Shown here piece by piece: positions 11,248 through 22,109 of a stretch of 64,000 nucleotides of DNA. Position 1 is the first letter of the stretch. Each line of letters begins with the position of its first letter. Below the pieces are notes generated by a model, which was given only the letters and a program-made list of their open reading frames with translations, was not told the origin of the DNA and did not search any database. The position numbers and the translations under genes are program-made. The stretch is from Turritopsis dohrnii. Taxonomy: Eukaryota; Cnidaria; Hydrozoa; Anthoathecata; Oceaniidae. The stretch is taken from contig BQMF02000607.1 of assembly GCA_027922465.2 (NCBI GenBank), forward strand, positions 62,001 through 126,000. Direction: 5' to 3'.

Positions 11248-11465
11248 TTAATCTTTGATCACTTTTTTTGAAATTTCATAATCTTCCTGCACAATATCAT
11301 TTGTCTTACTCTGTGATGATTGTAGCACCACATAGTTTGACATTTGGACATTACTTATATTCAAAGTTGTGTAGCTTTCTGGTGAGATGATATCAGATGT
11401 GCCATTTCCTTTGACATTAGCGTTATCTTTTTTGAAATTCTGCTTTTCACTTGCCTTGTAATGAT
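11248..11465 (-). CDS. Cytoplasmic tail exon of receptor paralogue A
   Basis: The acceptor TTTATAG precedes the exon (complement of 11466-11472), and the frame enters in phase 1 as Asp-His-Tyr-Lys and ends with TAA. It encodes about 72 residues with YTTL and SNYVVL tyrosine motifs. SNYVVL fits the ITIM consensus S/I/V/L-x-Y-x-x-L/V/I. An NGTSDI.SPES.Y..LN.SNV block is shared with the tail exon at 29331-29545, showing that the two are paralogues. Confidence 0.65.
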
Positions 11466-11508
11466 CTATAAATAATGGATACATTTAATTGATTGATAAG
11501 GTTATCGC

Positions 11509-11559
11509 AACCCTAATCCTAACCCTAACCCTAACCCTAACCCTTTACCCTAACCCTAA
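11509..11559. repeat. Interstitial telomere-like (CCCTAA)n block
   Basis: About eight tandem CCCTAA units with two variants (CCTAAT, CCCTTTA) lie in the intron between the tail and TM exons of paralogue A. The unit is the TTAGGG telomere repeat usual in animals. It is too short and internal to be a chromosome end. Confidence 0.85.
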
Positions 11560-12585
11560 ATTTATGTTAACATATCGTTTCACAATCAGTGCTTGAGTCC
11601 ATTTGATGACAAAATACATGTTGATGTTGCATCACTGTCAATTTTTAATATTTAATATTATGGAACTTCATTATTGAAAAAAAGAAAAACGAAAAATGAA
11701 ATCTCTCCTGTGATAAACGAATTATTAACCAAATCACATCCATGTCATAGTTCGTATAGATTGAAAAGTGAATCATTGATTATTTATACATTATCGCAAA
11801 AAAATTCCTAAGCGAGCAATAAAGTTCATCTAGGTAAACAGACGTACAAATATAACATATTTTCAATATTTTTTCATTTTTTTCGATGTTTATAATATAA
11901 GAAGGATTAGTTTGCAGGCTTTCCAAAACATATAATTTATAGTCAATAAATTGAATATTTATAAAGATGTATAGATGTTTTTATTCCAGATACGCTCGTT
12001 AGTTTCAAAATAATCGATTAGAAATGTGTCACACACTAACGTTACTAATTCACCCAATTTAAATCCTACATTGCTCCTAAAATACAGGTTCAGACATTTT
12101 ACATTTTACTTTTAGTACACTATTTTTCGAAAAAAAGATATTGCATTATACGGCCGTTTCTGCGAAAGCTCCTGTCTCTGAAAATTAAAAATAATGCAAT
12201 TCTAACTGTTCTTTGAGCAAAATGTGTTATTGTTCTTACTTTATTACTTAGTTTAATTTAAAAAGTAAGGGTGAAGTAGGTTACAGCAAATGAATGCTAA
12301 AATCCCATACGCAGCAGCTTTAAAAGACAATAAGAATGTAAATTTTTTCAGAATTTTGTTTGTGTAAATATATAAGATTCAGTTATCTGTAGCCATGTCC
12401 AGCAATGACAGTTTTTGCATTTGTTACACAAGAAATATAATGACTTCACGATATCTATGTTAAGTTTAAGTGGGACATAGTAAATGTCATTACACCAGTT
12501 AATTGTTTGTCAGGTGTTCGTAATATAATCATTCGAGGAAACTCTTACAGTAACAAGCTAGGCAATAATTTTGTACAACAATTAC

Positions 12586-12717
12586 CTTTGTGTTTTTTGT
12601 TTATGAAACGTCGTGAATGTAAGGTCACCGTAATTCCAAGAATTAGACCAGCTAATAATCCACCCATCAAAGCTCCAATAAGGTTTTCTGTACCAAAAGA
12701 TTCGTTTGAACAAACAA
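12586..12717 (-). CDS. Transmembrane exon of receptor paralogue A
   Basis: The acceptor GATTCTTTAG and donor GTAATT bound a 132-nt phase-1/phase-1 exon. It encodes a glycine-rich membrane span (GALMGGLLAGLILGITVTL) followed by a basic stop-transfer (SRRFINKK). The paralogous exon of gene B is at 45212-45334 and has the same span and the same RRFIN junction. Confidence 0.7.
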
Positions 12718-13264
12718 CTAAAGAATCAAACATGAGAAAAGTTCAGTTCTCGGGAATATCGGAATATTGAATACAAGTATTTTTACTAGTTAAGAAGCTT
12801 AAAACTCGCTACAATTTTTCAGTAGAGGCTGTACAAAATACTTGTTGTCTTGATTTTTTAACTAAATAATTCTATTTCTTTCTTATGAAATATTAAAGAA
12901 TGCTAAAAATTGACCTACTTAAAATGGCTTATTTTAGTATTTCAAACCTGTTAAAATAACGAGTGTCTGTATATTACAAACCATAGACCTCCATTTCCTT
13001 ATATAAACACACACCATTAAATGCGTATTTTTCCTGTTAATTCTCACTTGATCACAGTAAGATCCTTCGGTGTGTAACCTTTGTTACTTCTTTGGAAAAA
13101 GTTGGAACAAGTTGAACAGTGCTTTTAGAAGTTTCTTGTGATGGAGCTCAAAGATATCATATGCCTTACTGCTAAGGACACACAAGATCCATTTCATCAA
13201 AGCAAATGTTGTGGTTATGGTTAACCCCAGTAAACACAAAAAGGTCTCTAAGACGTCTTTAAGA

Positions 13265-13870
13265 CGTCTTTTAACATACCCAAGAGACGTCTTTGAAACG
13301 TCTTAGACTGGTTAAAATGTGTTAACGCTTTGAGACGAGTCACAGAACGTCTTTAAGACGTCTTTAAGACGAGCTGAAAAGACGTCTTTAAAACGTTTTT
13401 AGGTCGTTTTTGAGACGTCTATTTCGACGTCTTAAAGACGTCTTTGAGACCTCTATTTCGACGTCTTAAAGTCGTCTTTAAGACGTATTTAAATCGTCTT
13501 TTAACATACCCAAGAGACGTCTTTGAAACGTCTTGGACTGGTTGAAATATGTAACGCTTTGAGACGAGTTACAGAACGTCTTTAAGACGTCTTTAAGACG
13601 AGCTGAAAAGACGTATTTAAAACGTTTTTAGGTCGTCTTTGAGACGTCCATTTCGACGTCTTAAAGACGTCTTTGAGACCTCTATTTCGACGTGTTAGAG
13701 TTGTCTTAAAGACGTCTTTGAGACCTCTATTTCGACGTCTTAAAGTCGTCTTTAACACGTCTTAGAGTTGTCTTAAAGACGTCTTTGAGACCTCTGTTTC
13801 GACATCTTAAAGTCGTTTTTAACACGTCTATTTCGAAACTTAAGGGACGTCTTTAAATCTTCTCCTGGCT
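13265..13870. repeat. Left GACGTC array, unit about 230 bp
   Basis: The landmark TTAACATACCCAAGAGACGT occurs at 13271 and 13501, giving a 230-bp period, followed by shorter internal repeats of a TTTCGACGTCTTAAAG-type word. The palindrome GACGTC recurs throughout. It forms the subterminal region of the element at 13226-15170. Confidence 0.75.
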
Positions 13871-14794
13871 GTAATCTTAAAACGCATGTGATTTTAAAGG
13901 TTTTTGCTTGTTAAAACATAAACAACGAAAGTATTCCTTTTTCCATAAATATTTTCTCCAATACAAAGTCTTACAAAACATATAAAGTTTTCCTTTAAAA
14001 AATGCAATACAACTCTTTATAAAATATCTACATGAAATTTCCAATACAAACTTTTAAATACACGCTTTTCATCTTCCCCTTTGCAATTTTTCTTGTGACT
14101 ACGAAAACCTTTTATTAACCTTTTATTGTCGTAGCGTATCATATTGTGTTTGTTGATTGGTTCTTGAGATATTTATTTATAATTATCCTTTTGTTTAAAT
14201 AATTTTTGATATGCGTATTGCGTTAAAAAAGTTGACTTTATTTTAACTTTTCACGTGTCGTACCGTAGCGTATCAAGATCAATCAATCTGGCCAATCAGA
14301 TGTCAGATTTTAATACGATACGCTTATCAGTTTTTTCTATTGGAAAACGGGCTTTATATGATTCGGAGCATTGAATTTTTTAGAGCACTCGCGCGCTTTG
14401 TTTTTGTACTTCATTGTTCAACTTGTCTATACAAAATAATTCAATGAGTTTTCGAAATCATCGACTCAAAACAGGTGTTAAATAAATATCGACTATGTTT
14501 TCCCAAAAAAAGTTGTCTTTGCTTTTTGATAATAATTTGCTGAAAGCATTGAAAGCAGAATGAGAAATGGAACTAAAATTGAAATCAGATACCCGGGTGT
14601 GTTCCCATTAAATTATCATGAACATTAATTAACGAAAAAGGTACAACACGTAGGCCCGAATTGAACCATTTCACCAATGCATATAAAAGGACCGTGTAAT
14701 CTAATATCAGCAATCACCATTATGTCGTCAAGGACTAGTTATGACTTTAAAGAAGCGTTTTACATAGACTTAAGAAAGGCTTTATTTTGTCTCG

Positions 14795-15165
14795 GCAAGG
14801 ACGTCTTTGAGACGTATTATGAAAAACGTCTTAATAAAGACAAGTTGAAGACGTCTTAGAAACGTGTTTTAAAAGACGTCTTATCTACGTCTCGACAAAG
14901 ACGTCTTTCGCACGTATTATCAAAGACGTCTAAGTAAAGACAAGTTGAAGACGTCTTAGAAACGTGTTTTAAAAGACGTCTTATCTACGTCTCGACAAAG
15001 ACGTCTTTCGCACGTATTATCAAAGACGTCTAAGTAAAGACGAGTCGCAGACGTCTTAGAGACGTCTCAAGAAAGACGTTTTATAAAAGACCAGCTAAAG
15101 ACGTCTTCACTCGTCTCAGATACGTCCGTACCAGTTTGAGACGTCTTAAAAACGTCTTGTGTTTA
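14795..15165. repeat. Right GACGTC array, unit 100 bp
   Basis: CAAGTTGAAG recurs at 14841 and 14941 and a variant follows at about 15041, giving a 100-bp period over about 2.6 units. The array is oriented as part of the right subterminal region of the enclosing element. Confidence 0.75.
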
Positions 15166-15325
15166 CTGGGACATTGAATTGAAGTTGAGCTCCCGCGTAA
15201 GGTATAAATTTTATATAAATTATGAACAAATGACCCGAATGAAAAACCTTCGTTGAAATACATCTGGCATAAGAGTTCAACATTCATAAGAAGGAAACGT
15301 GAAGAAGAAATCATTCAAATCTTAC

Positions 15326-15641
15326 TGGTTTCTTTCTGTGTTGTAGCTGAAGTGTTTGCATATACAAAAGGGATATTCTTAGGCATGGGTAGACATATAT
15401 TGTCCTGCATTAGATGCTGTCACTTTTGCAATAGTTGCATTTTTTCTTTCTTCTTTTGAGAAGAATTTTATGTCAGCAGAGAGTTCAAAGGTATGATTTG
15501 TTTTCATCAATTTCAATGATTTATCAAATACATCTACGATAAAATGTACATAACATAAACCTTAATCTGGTTGTTTCCAGGATAATACAATCTTTGCTTC
15601 AGTTTCATTTGTAACAGTCACAACGGATTCATAAGATGTAA
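15326..15641 (-). pseudogene. FN3-like exon of receptor paralogue A with stops
   Basis: The acceptor ATTTTTAG and a donor-like GTAAGA bound an exon that aligns with 45585-45887. Shared features are VDVFDKSLK, a basic ERKNAT patch and VTAS near the end. A TAA near 15562 and a TAA near the 3' part break the frame. This is the membrane-proximal domain of the dead paralogue. Confidence 0.6.
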
Positions 15642-15748
15642 CTAAAAATAATTAAAAATGAAAGATATGCATTATCTCAAGAAAAAAAAACCATCTTTTT
15701 TACCGGAGCATCTACTTACAACTGACACAATCAGTTGATAAATAACCG

Positions 15749-15749
<1 letters not shown>

Positions 15750-15779
<30 letters not shown>
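15750..15779. repeat. (AAT)n microsatellite
   Basis: Ten or so AAT units in the intron between the Ig-like and FN3-like exons of paralogue A. The same unit forms the 3' tail of the LINE ending near 25016. Confidence 0.9.
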
Positions 15780-15780
<1 letters not shown>

Positions 15781-16172
15781 GGTTTATATTTCAGTTCCAA
15801 AGTTTTACATTTGGCTAATTCTACTGAAATAGCGAAAGACTAGTGTATGTGCACAATCATAAATTAAACATTAGAAAAGTAACATTTGCTAATAAACATA
15901 TACTTCAGAAACAAGAACAAGAAGGTTGAGAAGACAAGGGTCAAAAATGAAAAATGAAGACAGGCGTATGACGTAAACTTGAACGATGTTGAGAATTCTT
16001 GTCGTAACTATTGTGGTCGCCCTTTCGATGTATACGGAGACAAATTAGCCCTTAGCGTGAGAAATACATAAAGTACATAAAATATATGAAGAACAGAAAA
16101 AAAAAATCATATGGTCACTATAGCCAGAATCGTTAAACAGAACCGCACTAAATATATTGGGAGGCATTGTAC

Positions 16173-16456
16173 TCATAAACGAGAAAAAGGTGAGTTGACT
16201 ATAACGCTATGATTCCAACCAATGAGTGAATAGTGCGACGGGTATCCGAAAGATTGTCTTGTAAGCAATGGCATTATGACTTCATAAGTGTATTCATGTT
16301 TACTGTTAATACTATATGATCCTGCTAAATTCTTATCACGAAATGTCAACAAGACGGTAGGTCTAGGAGTACCAAATGCCACTATCCGGACTGTTGGTTT
16401 ATCATTATCATTAAAGAATAAGGATGCAACCAATGATTTAATAAGTTTTGGATAAG
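16173..16456 (-). pseudogene. Ig-like exon of receptor paralogue A, truncated
   Basis: The acceptor TTTTTGCAG precedes YPKLIKSLVAS, matching gene [11 protein letters not shown] at 46254. The body shares NDNDKPT, SKHEYTY and LTRQS with B. The conserved Trp in B (VVWKF) is Leu here and the Cys in QSCGY is Phe. The end, where B has the strand leading to its splice donor, is replaced by unrelated residues and a stop at 16173. Confidence 0.65.
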
Positions 16457-16611
16457 CTGCAAAAATAACAATTATTGAAATACATATAACATGCTAAATC
16501 TGTTTTTTTAGATTCATATTTTGACATATGAATGACATATTGTTTGAGAAAACTTTATTAACCCTAAAATAAGTATCACGACGACCTTGGAATGGAAGTT
16601 CAAGGGTACAA

Positions 16612-16677
16612 AAGGGTACAAAAAACACGACCTCTTGCTTGCCGGGAAACTGCTACAACCACTAAGCTACCCCATGT
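16612..16677 (-). repeat. Degenerate tRNA-like sequence
   Basis: On the minus strand GGGGTAGCTTAGTGGTTGTA resembles a tRNA D arm/A box, and a decayed B-box region follows. Arms do not pair well. It is probably a tRNA pseudogene or SINE head. Confidence 0.35.
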
Positions 16678-17590
16678 GATCACATCAGTTCATAGCACCC
16701 GATCGTGCCGCTCAAGTTAATTTTTTTCATTAACACTTTTCACTACAATGTTGTTGAATTATTTCTACAACTAGCATCTTGTTCATGACATGTTTACATT
16801 TTACCGGGCCTCGGAAGACGTCTAAATATCCGGTGAATAAAGATTCAATGAACTGAATACGTAATAAATTGCAGAATCGAGAAAATCAAACTTCCTGCAT
16901 CTAGTAGAAAGCGTAGACGCAATGATCGCCGTATATGCTGTATCAAAACTTAAAATTGCGAAGATTGCAGAAGGCAAGAAAAAGACGAATAGTCCATGAT
17001 TATGTACCAACACCATGTAATAGCAAAACATTTTCGCAAAGCAATCAATGAAAACTTAGAAGTACAGGTGCAGATGTAAGTAGGTGGACATAAATGGAAA
17101 TTAAAAGCCACAAATTAGTTGATCACTTTCAAAACCCTATTCTATTTCATAAAGTGATTAAATGTCATATTTTAATAAAACCTTTTAATACAAAAAGATT
17201 TACTCTTCGTTTCAGCCATGTTTGGTAGCTGGAAAAAGGGGCTACCTTACTAATGTATAACAATAACAGTTGTCTTTCCTCATTATAACAGCCCGATATA
17301 AAAATGCTGTCTAAATAATTCAATACAAAACTGCAATTATGTCAGAACTTATCTTAGATCGAAATTGTTTTGTATTAGTGCTCATTATGATTATTTGAAG
17401 AAAATTCTTGAAGAAAAACAAAATTCCCTAAGAATTAATGCAAAATCTGTTGAAGATTGAATAAGGAAAGACTTTCTGACACTCTTGATATTTGAAATAA
17501 TTTGCATAATTTCTACAATATAATATTACCTCTTGAATTACCAACTCCCCAGGGCTCTGTAAAGAATGATTCTCACTTTGAACATTTTTA
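16678..17590. other. Intergenic stretch, nothing recognised
   Basis: AT-rich sequence upstream of paralogue A. No exon matching the outer Ig or FN3 domains of gene B is seen here. Confidence 0.4.
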
Positions 17591-17597
17591 ATATATA

Positions 17598-18310
17598 GAG
17601 TGTTTCAAAAATAATGGAACCAATAATTATAACTGTGTTTAATTCGATGAATTGTTGTCAACTGACGATAAGCGTAGTTTCCGACAGTCGAAGATAGTCG
17701 GAAACGCAGTTTCTTATTAACTCTGGACAAAGAGTAAGGAGGAGGACGCGCATGCGTATTAATGTAATTAATCGCATGCACAGTAAACGATATAAAAAGG
17801 AGGCACATGTTGGAAAATGTTTCTGAGGCGTTAACAGTACGTGTGTCAAGCTTTAAGTTTAACTTTTGTTTCTTTTCTTTTTTATGAAACATACGACGGA
17901 GAGCAAGTTTGCATCAGCACTAAATCACTAGTTAATGGGAAAGGCACCTTTCGAAGAATTTTGTACGTCCTTTACCCTCGAGACTCAGTGACTACGCATT
18001 GGGTCGAGGAATATGTGATTTCCCACAATTGGGGTTTTAGAAACGCATCCGGCTAGTCACGTTGGTACGAAATCGTGTTCGAGATATCGAGGTGTCAGCC
18101 ATGGAAAACATTTCGGAACGAAATCTTAATGAAACTTATTGTATTTTACTTCACACACTACCGATAATCGCCACAAGACCAATTACTCCAGAGAAAGACG
18201 TTGTATTGTTTTAATAGCGCATTCCGTTAGTCTCGTTGGTACGAAATCGTGTTCGAAATATCAAGGTGTCAACCATGGAGAACATTTTGGAATGAACTCT
18301 TTATGAAACT
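17598..18310. repeat. Degenerate mariner-like end and a 78-bp direct repeat
   Basis: At 17598 AGTGTTTCAAAAATAATGG resembles the terminal repeat of the MITE at 25184-25461, so a mariner-related end is likely. Downstream, 18044-18122 and 18219-18296 are direct repeats (GTTGGTACGAAATCGTGTTC in both) offset by 175 bp. No intact transposase is present and the opposite end cannot be placed. Confidence 0.35.
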
Positions 18311-18539
18311 TAGTAAGGAAGAGTAGAAAGAACTGTTAATTGTTAGGGTTAGGATAACTGTTTTTGTTTTTGTGAATTGATGTTATTGTTGAACATCTTA
18401 ACTGATCGTTAATTGATTGATAGATCATGTATTTGTCTTCAACACGACGGGAGACCACACTCATAAATTTGCATCTAAACTAAGGAGGTGGCCAATAAAT
18501 ATTTATTATCAGAGACGATTGTATAAATATTTCTAAGTT

Positions 18540-18715
18540 TTTTATAAAATTATCAGAAGAAGCAAAAAATAAAAATAAATAAATAAATAAATACATAGAT
18601 AAAAAAAAATAACAAATAAAAAAAAATAAAAAACAAATAAAAAATAAACATAAAAAAATTAAATAAATAAAAAATAAATAAATACCAAAAAAAATAATAA
18701 TAATATTAACATAAG
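18540..18715. repeat. A/T low-complexity tract at LINE 3' end
   Basis: Runs of AAAT/AAATA units with few other bases directly follow the 3' end of the minus-strand LINE at 18718-20156 and form or adjoin its tail. Confidence 0.7.
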
Positions 18716-18717
18716 AT

Positions 18718-20156
18718 CTAAGATTGATTATTGATAGCGACATGAGATGATAGAAAGTAGAACTTCGCAAGGTATTTGAGACGACCTAGTGCCAGTGTTG
18801 ATAGGTCGTCGATGGCAAAATAATTTTGTAATAAATTCCAGGAAAAAACCAATTGGTAACTAAGACAGTTATTACCGAACGTAACAGTTGACACATTTGG
18901 AAGTTTTAGTAACCCAGCGTTGGCGCGACTAAGATAACCACGATTATGTTGGTTTAAACGGAGCAAATCAAAAGTAGTAATAAGAGGAGAAGGTAATTTA
19001 CTGTTCATAAGCTTAAAGACGGATATGATATTTAAAAATTTAACAAAGTCAAAAAAGGAAAGTAATTCAAAGCGTAGGAAGAGTGGCGAGGAAGGAGCAC
19101 GAAAATCAGAAAAAGACATAATTCTCAGGGCTCGTTTATGAAGAGTTTGAAGACTTTGACGTTGTCCCCAAATTTGAGCACCATATGAAAGATGAGAATG
19201 AAATAAAGAGTAGTAAAGAGATAGAAGAGTTTTTTCAGGAACAACGTGACGAAGCTTACTCAAGGCCCCATTAGCTCTCTTAAGTTTGTTACAGACAAAG
19301 TTGATGTGATATTTCCAGCTTAGTTCGTCATCGATGAAGATACCGAGGTATTTCACAACTTTGCTCGGACGCAATCTTTGACCATTGATTTTAATTTTGA
19401 CGTCAAAATTGATAGCCTTACATTTTGGTTTGAAGATTAAAAGTTCGGTTTTGGTTCGATTTAAGGCTATCTTATTGGCATTAAGCCAATGAGTTAGAAG
19501 TTTCAAGTCAATGTTAGCTTTCTTGGTCAGGGATTTTAAAGAATAATCGTTATGAAATAACATGGATCATCTGCAAATAGGTTGACATCCGCATAAAGAA
19601 TAGCATTGGTGAGGTCATTGACATAAAGTAGAAAGAGGGCCAAGAACGGAGCCCTGTGGGACTCCGTGAAGAATGCGTCTAAGTTTAGATTTAAATCCAG
19701 ATACAGAGACAGACTGTGAGCGATCAGTAAGAAAAGAACGAAACCAATCAGGTGGCAATCCTCGAATACCATAGAACATTCTGTCGGTGTATGCTCAACT
19801 GAGTAGCCTTCAAGGGAGAAATCAAACGTTGGGGGAGAGTGTTGCATAATCCTAGATGAGGAAATCCCAATCACACTAAAGCTTAAGCTTAAAATTGACA
19901 GAAGTGCATTAAATTCATCTAAGTGTCGAGAAAGAGAAGAGATGTTCAAGTGAAAAGCAGACAAAATTGAACGAAAGGAAGGAATAAGTGTTTTGAACTC
20001 CTCACAATCATAATACTTACAATTTACACTGTTCAAAAAAGACTGATCAGAATTATCAGTGGAATCGAGATTTAGACTCAGGGCATTAAGATCAGAAACC
20101 GGAGACCTTAAATGAGAACCACTAAGTATTGAATTTCCCTTACTACTAGACATCAA
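18718..20156 (-). pseudogene. LINE copy with internal deletion joining EN start to RT end
   Basis: The 5' part (about 19820-20156) encodes the start of an APE-type endonuclease (FHLNISSLSRHLDEF, ISSSRI). It then joins out of frame to reverse transcriptase sequence near 19600-19800, recognisable by LFLLYVNDL and FADDP. The frame 18718-19563 carries the RT thumb and C-terminal domain (VVKYLGIFIDDELSW, SYGAQIWG). Most of the endonuclease and the first RT motifs are therefore deleted. The 3' end meets an A/T tract. The C-terminal domain resembles that of the LINE at 30.2-31.2 kb, so both belong to one family. It faces a second LINE head to head at 20157-20163. Confidence 0.8.
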
Positions 20157-20159
20157 AAG

Positions 20160-22057
20160 GCTGTGAATTGTGCAGAGTGTCTTTCAAAACTACATTTAAA
20201 ATGCTCTAAGGACAAGTTGATATATGGGCGCGAAAAATTATACTGTCATACATGTTTTGTTTATAACACTGGCGGTCAAGGTGAAACCGATAATACAACC
20301 TATGAGCAACTCAACAACTTCCTCAAGTCTAAGGGACTTAAATTTTGTCACTTGAACGTTAATGGATTATTTTGCAAATTCGCTAGTTTAGAAATTTTAT
20401 TCAAAGAAACTTGTAAAAATATTCACATCTTTGGAATCACCGAGACACACTTAAACAATATTACAGATAGTAGTCTATTCTCTGTTGACGGGTACACGTT
20501 TATTAGAAGAGACAGAAAAACCGGACTAGGTGGAGGCGTAGGGTGCCATATACGTAATGATGTCAACTGGCAAAGAAGATCGGATTTAGAATCATCGGAA
20601 ATCGAATCAATTTGGATTGAGATATTCCAAAAAAACACAAGTTCTATCCTAATCTGTATTGCCTACCGACCCCCGGATACATCTAAACACCTTCACAAAG
20701 ATTTTAACGACAAGTTGAGTGAAATTTTGGAAATCGGTATAGCCGAGAACAAAGAAAGCATTATATTAGGCGATATTAATTGTGATTTTTTAAAACCATC
20801 TAACAAAAAACTAATTAAGGAGATCTTCAAACGCTTTGGTTTTAAACAAATCATTAAAAATGCAACACGGATTACACACTTGAGTAAAACTCTAATTGAC
20901 GTTATTCTGACTACAAGAGAAGATCGTATAAGTGATTCCAATGTATTCCCAAACTCTATAAGTGATCATGATTTAATTGCAGGAGTAAGAAAAATGAACT
21001 GTTTAAAGTTTATACCTCGCAAAGTCATATCTCGTAATTACCGTAAATACAACAAAGACAATTTCAAACGTGATCTTAAACAACAACCGTGGTCAAATAT
21101 ACTTGATTTAAATAACGCCGATAGAGCATGGTCAACATTTAAATCCGTTTTCCAAGCTATAGTCGACAAGCACGCACCACTAGTTGAAAGGAAAGTTAGA
21201 GGACAGGATTGTCCTTGGCTCACAGACGACATACGTTCCAAAATGAAAGATCGTGACTACCATGTTCTCAAAGCTAGAAAAACTAATCATGACGACGACT
21301 GGGCTACTTATCACAAGTTGAGAAATAATGTCACTCTCAACATAAAAACAAGTAAAGCAAATTTTAATCGTGAAACTTTACGTGAAACTATTACAAAACC
21401 AAAACAATTTTGGCAAAGAATAAAAAAATGCATCGGAAAATCCAAAATCAAATCCGAAACGAATCCATCAATTATTGTTAAAGGAAGACTGTCAACTGAT
21501 AAAAAAGAAATTACAAACGGCTTCTGTCATTTCTTCACTCATATTGGTAAAACGCTTCAGAAACTATTGCCTTTCTCTGGAATTAACATATGGAAGAAGC
21601 ACGATCACTCCAACATTGAACGTGAAGTAAATCCTAACCAACATCGTTTTACGTTCAAGAAAGTATCAACAGAAAGTATACTGAAGAAAATCGCCTCATT
21701 TAACTCATCTAAATCGCCAGGATATGATAATATACCAGTACGATTCCTAAAAGATGGCGCTGACGAAATAGCACCAATCATTTCCCGTCTAATTAACAAC
21801 TGCTTAGCGTCATCTGTTTTTCCAACAGACGAGAAAATTGCCAAAGTCACGCCTATACATAAAGGCGATTCAAATCAGAGGATGGACAACTATCGTCCCA
21901 TATCCGTTTTAACCTGTTTTTCAAAGTTATTTGAACTTGTAGTTCATGAACAAGTTTATGAGTATCTTGAGACGAATAAATTTCTCATTCCATCTCAGTT
22001 TGGTTTTAGAAAGAACCGTTCCACTCAACACGCTGTAACTATACTTACAGATCATAT
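20160..22057 (+). CDS. LINE ORF2, 5' part: PHD-like finger, endonuclease, RT start
   Basis: The long frame opens with a Cys/His cluster (CAEC, HLKC, CHTC) like a PHD finger. Next comes an APE endonuclease (CHLNVNGLF, GITETHL, GDINCDF, ISDHDLI), then the N-terminal RT blocks (VTPIHKGDS, NYRPISVL, SQFGFRKNRSTQHA). It lacks a 5' UTR and initiator in clear context, so the copy is 5' truncated at about 20160. The frame is cut at 22057 by the TIR element 22058-23559 and resumes in frame at 23560. Sequence suggests the CR1/L2-related group. The ORF is otherwise unbroken over some 630 codons, which marks it as a young copy. Confidence 0.85.
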
Positions 22058-22109
22058 CCCAGCGGGCACAAGACGTCTTTGAGACGTCTCATTTTAATCG
22101 TAAAATGGT

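Larger units (their letters stand above)
13226..15170. mobile_element. Non-autonomous TIR element with GACGTC subterminal arrays
   Basis: The ends are CCCAGTAAACACAA and its inverse (TTGTGTTTACTGGG). The flanking AC dinucleotides (13224-13225 and 15171-15172) fit a 2-bp target duplication. The left third (13255-13870) is an array rich in GACGTC with a roughly 230-bp unit. The right part (14795-15160) is another GACGTC array with a 100-bp unit. Between them is about 0.9 kb of unique AT-rich DNA with no transposase. The same end pattern (CCCAGNNNNCACAA) and a 2-bp duplication recur in the element at 22058-23559, so the two are members of one family or sister families. Superfamily is not assigned. 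CACTA-like or ISL2EU-like elements are candidates from TSD length only. Confidence 0.75.
11248..16456 (-). pseudogene. IgSF receptor paralogue A, decayed gene
   Basis: Four pieces on the minus strand mirror gene B at 29.3-49.8 kb in order and in intron phase 1. They are an Ig-like exon (16173-16456), an FN3-like exon (15326-15641), a TM exon (12586-12717) and a tail exon (11248-11465). The Ig-like exon has lost the Trp and Cys kept in B, and it runs into a stop instead of a splice donor. The FN3-like exon has in-frame stops, one near 15562. The TM and tail exons remain readable and splice in frame to each other. The protein would have been a type I membrane receptor with tyrosine motifs inside the cell. 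No exons matching the outer Ig and canonical FN3 domains of B are seen upstream. A 1.9-kb TIR element sits in the TM/FN3-like intron. Decay is concentrated outside the TM-tail end. Confidence 0.65.

Noticed and set aside
11509..11559. True telomere
   Set aside because: Only about 50 bp, imperfect, and flanked on both sides by exons of one gene.
14677..14859. 60-aa ORF in the GACGTC element
   Set aside because: It runs from unique DNA into the tandem array and has no motif or family resemblance.
17605..17892. Two overlapping minus-strand ORFs of 63-95 aa
   Set aside because: No transposase motif was found even though a mariner-like end is adjacent.
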